The position numbers and the translations under genes were made by a program. From NCBI RefSeq assembly GCF_001649575.2, contig NC_051438.1, forward strand, positions 12,993,777 to 13,057,776: a DNA stretch of 64,000 nt. The letters are read 5' to 3'. The notes under the pieces were generated by a model. The model saw only the letters and a program-made list of their open reading frames with translations. It ran no database searches and had not been told where the DNA came from. Source of the DNA: Kryptolebias marmoratus (lineage: Eukaryota > Chordata > Actinopteri > Cyprinodontiformes > Rivulidae). How positions within the stretch are numbered: the first letter of the stretch is position 1; each line of letters opens with the position of its first letter. Shown one piece after another: positions 62,605-64,000 of this stretch.

Positions 62605-63308
62605 TGTCAGGGAGTAGGTTTATGCGTGCTTCCAGGGTGCTCCTCCAGAGGGCGTTTTCGGCAGGAATCGCAGAGGCGGGTCATCAGCTGCAGGTGCGCT
62701 GTTTGAATCACCTGCAGGTCATCTGCTTCATCAGCGGTGGTGTACTTAAGGAGCTGGAGGCCAGTCACTCACCGCCGGAGTGTTACTATTTATGGTAACT
62801 CTCAGACCTCCAGCGTATAGAGTATCCTTAGTGGTTTATTCTCTGATCATCGTTGTGGTTTCCGTGCTGATACTCCCTGTGTTTTTTTCCCTTCAGGCGA
62901 TTACATCTGTGACACTTACCTAGTCGGGTTTGTGTTCACTCTGTTCCTGTGGAGTCAAGACTGGAACCAGTTTTTTGTGCACACCTGTCCGCCCTGCCTA
63001 ACTGCCTATCATTAAGTCTGGTCGTTCCGGAGAGCGCTGGTGATCTCATTGTCTATCCGAATCTGGATTTCCCTTCCTCGGCTGAGGATTCCTTCATCTG
63101 GAAGTAGGTGGGCTGCTATATGCGACCAGAGCTCCGGCGTCCCCACGCTAACAAATCAATTGTGTTTTCAGTGGACCTGAGAGACCTGAGCTGCTCCGGT
63201 TTCTCCTGGAACTCACCTTTCACCTGCGAAATAAACCTTTTAACTGAGTACGGTTCTCTCTGTGAGTTTCTCTGCATGTGGGTCAGTTATCTGAACAAAG
63301 CCATGACA
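62605..63308. mobile_element. Solo LTR of an LTR retrotransposon, 704 bp, with 5-bp target duplication
   Basis: The segment starts TGTCAGGGAG and ends CCATGACA, giving TG...CA ends within a 5-bp inverted repeat TGTCA/TGACA. It is flanked on both sides by CATAC (62600-62604 and 63309-63313), a perfect 5-bp target-site duplication. A poly-A signal AATAAA lies at 63230-63235, consistent with the plus strand being the sense orientation. No internal retrotransposon genes or second LTR are present, so this is a solo LTR left by recombination between two LTRs. It splits an older family-C repeat, whose two halves resume on either side. The structure is clear; the superfamily (Gypsy-like or other) is not determinable without database comparison. 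Confidence 0.85.
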
Positions 63309-63404
63309 CATACAGCCAAGACTTTCACTAAAATCTGTCCAGTGGTTCATGGGATATTTTGCTAACAGACAGGGTTGCCTCCATCAGTTAATGCTTAGCT
63401 TTTA

Positions 63405-63590
63405 AGCAAGGATCTTGCACAATATGAAGCGCTCAGTGTATGTGTTGGAGGTGGATAGTCAGCTACTACCGCACCATGTCTTAGCTCAATTTCTGTAAAA
63501 TTGTTTGAGTTCTAGTCATTTTTGTGTTTACTAAGGTTGCTTAGGCATACAGACACAAGCAAAAACACAATCATAAATATGCATTCATTA
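63405..63590 (-). repeat. Second, partial family C copy directly behind the first
   Basis: GTCAGCTACTACCGCACCAT, CTCAATTTCTGTAAAATTGT and ACACAAGCAAAAACACAATC are family-C segments in the same orientation as the preceding copy. It is internally deleted. Confidence 0.5.
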
Positions 63591-64000
63591 CATTGTTAAC
63601 TGAATACATATTCTGGATATCCTATTTTAATGTCGCAACACAACCCAGAAAATGTGTCATCTGTATTACTGATAAAGAAATTTGTGGGCAAACAAAATTA
63701 AAAATGCATCAACTTACAGTCAGTTTAAATCCAAAACTCTGACCAACAATTCAAAGAGAGGGCCAGTTGTGATATTACAGGCTTGAGCTTTTATGCCCAA
63801 CATACCCTGCTCCTCCGCTGCTGCTTTCACGTTTCGGTGCTTAGCAAGACGGCTAAAACGTTCAGACAGCTCATCAGCATAACAGCGCACTCTGTATTCC
63901 TTCACGTAGAGTTAGGTTAAGGTTTTGGATGACACCGTAAAAGGCACGGGGCTGCACTTTCTGTGACACATATCTCTTACAACGGCACAACCTGACACAT
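63591..64000. other. Window end, nothing certain
   Basis: GTTTAAATCCAAAACTCTGA near 63725 echoes a family-C segment, so the repeat cluster may continue. No exon recognised. Confidence 0.4.

Larger units (their letters stand above)
62318..63385 (-). repeat. Family C repeat split by the solo LTR
   Basis: The first part (62318-62604) holds GAGTTTTAGATTAAGATCAT, CGAAACCTTGAAAATAACAT and AATATCTGTAAAATTCACTG. The second part (63309-63385) resumes with AAAATCTGTCCAGTGGTTCA and GATATTTTGCTAACAGACAG. Removing the LTR and one CATAC restores family order. Confidence 0.7.

Noticed and set aside
1..64000. CRISPR arrays, operons, phage or plasmid modules
   Set aside because: No regularly spaced direct repeats with unique spacers, and no bacterial gene organisation; the window is vertebrate nuclear DNA.

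Overview
This window looks like nuclear DNA from a ray-finned (teleost) fish, probably a percomorph and plausibly a cichlid. It is AT-rich and has no dense prokaryote-style coding. It carries microsatellites, long poly-A/T runs and several repeat families I recognise from teleost genomes: Mermaid-like SINE-type repeats, a Tc1/mariner remnant, TTAA-flanked palindromic DNA transposons and a solo LTR. A 337-base run of N at 23253-23589 marks an assembly gap. The species call is inference from repeat content only.

Only one piece of protein-coding gene is convincing. It is a first coding exon on the minus strand (46080-46170) encoding a 30-residue signal peptide that ends in a consensus splice donor in phase 1. 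It lies at the edge of a CpG-rich promoter region (about 46080-47330), with a second CpG-rich patch about 1 kb into the intron (about 44830-45340). No further exon is recognisable between the donor and position 1. If the gene continues downstream, 1-46079 is therefore a first intron of at least 46 kb, and 47.3-64 kb is 5' flanking DNA. Long first introns with scattered conserved-looking blocks are typical of neural adhesion or guidance receptors, but I cannot name the gene.

Layout. 1-2.3 kb: background plus a palindromic transposon split by a SINE-type repeat. 2.3-25 kb: mostly unique AT-rich sequence with several blocks resembling conserved noncoding elements, two Mermaid-like pieces, a CA-repeat SINE fragment and the foldback element over the gap. 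25-32.4 kb: a cluster of two interspersed families, called here B (palindromic, TTAA-flanked) and C (unclassified, about 300-460 bp), including a C copy nested in a B copy. 32.4-44.8 kb: mostly unique. 44.8-47.3 kb: CpG-rich promoter and exon 1. 47.3-49 kb: Tc1/mariner remnant. 49-52.3 kb: conserved-looking unique DNA. 52.3-64 kb: three more B copies, a Mermaid copy, three C copies, and a 704-bp solo LTR with a perfect 5-bp target duplication that splits one C copy.

I see no CRISPR array, operon, complete protein gene or convincing RNA gene. The most informative features are the exon, the repeat nesting, which gives a relative insertion history, and the candidate regulatory blocks. I found no evidence for a new multi-gene biological system.
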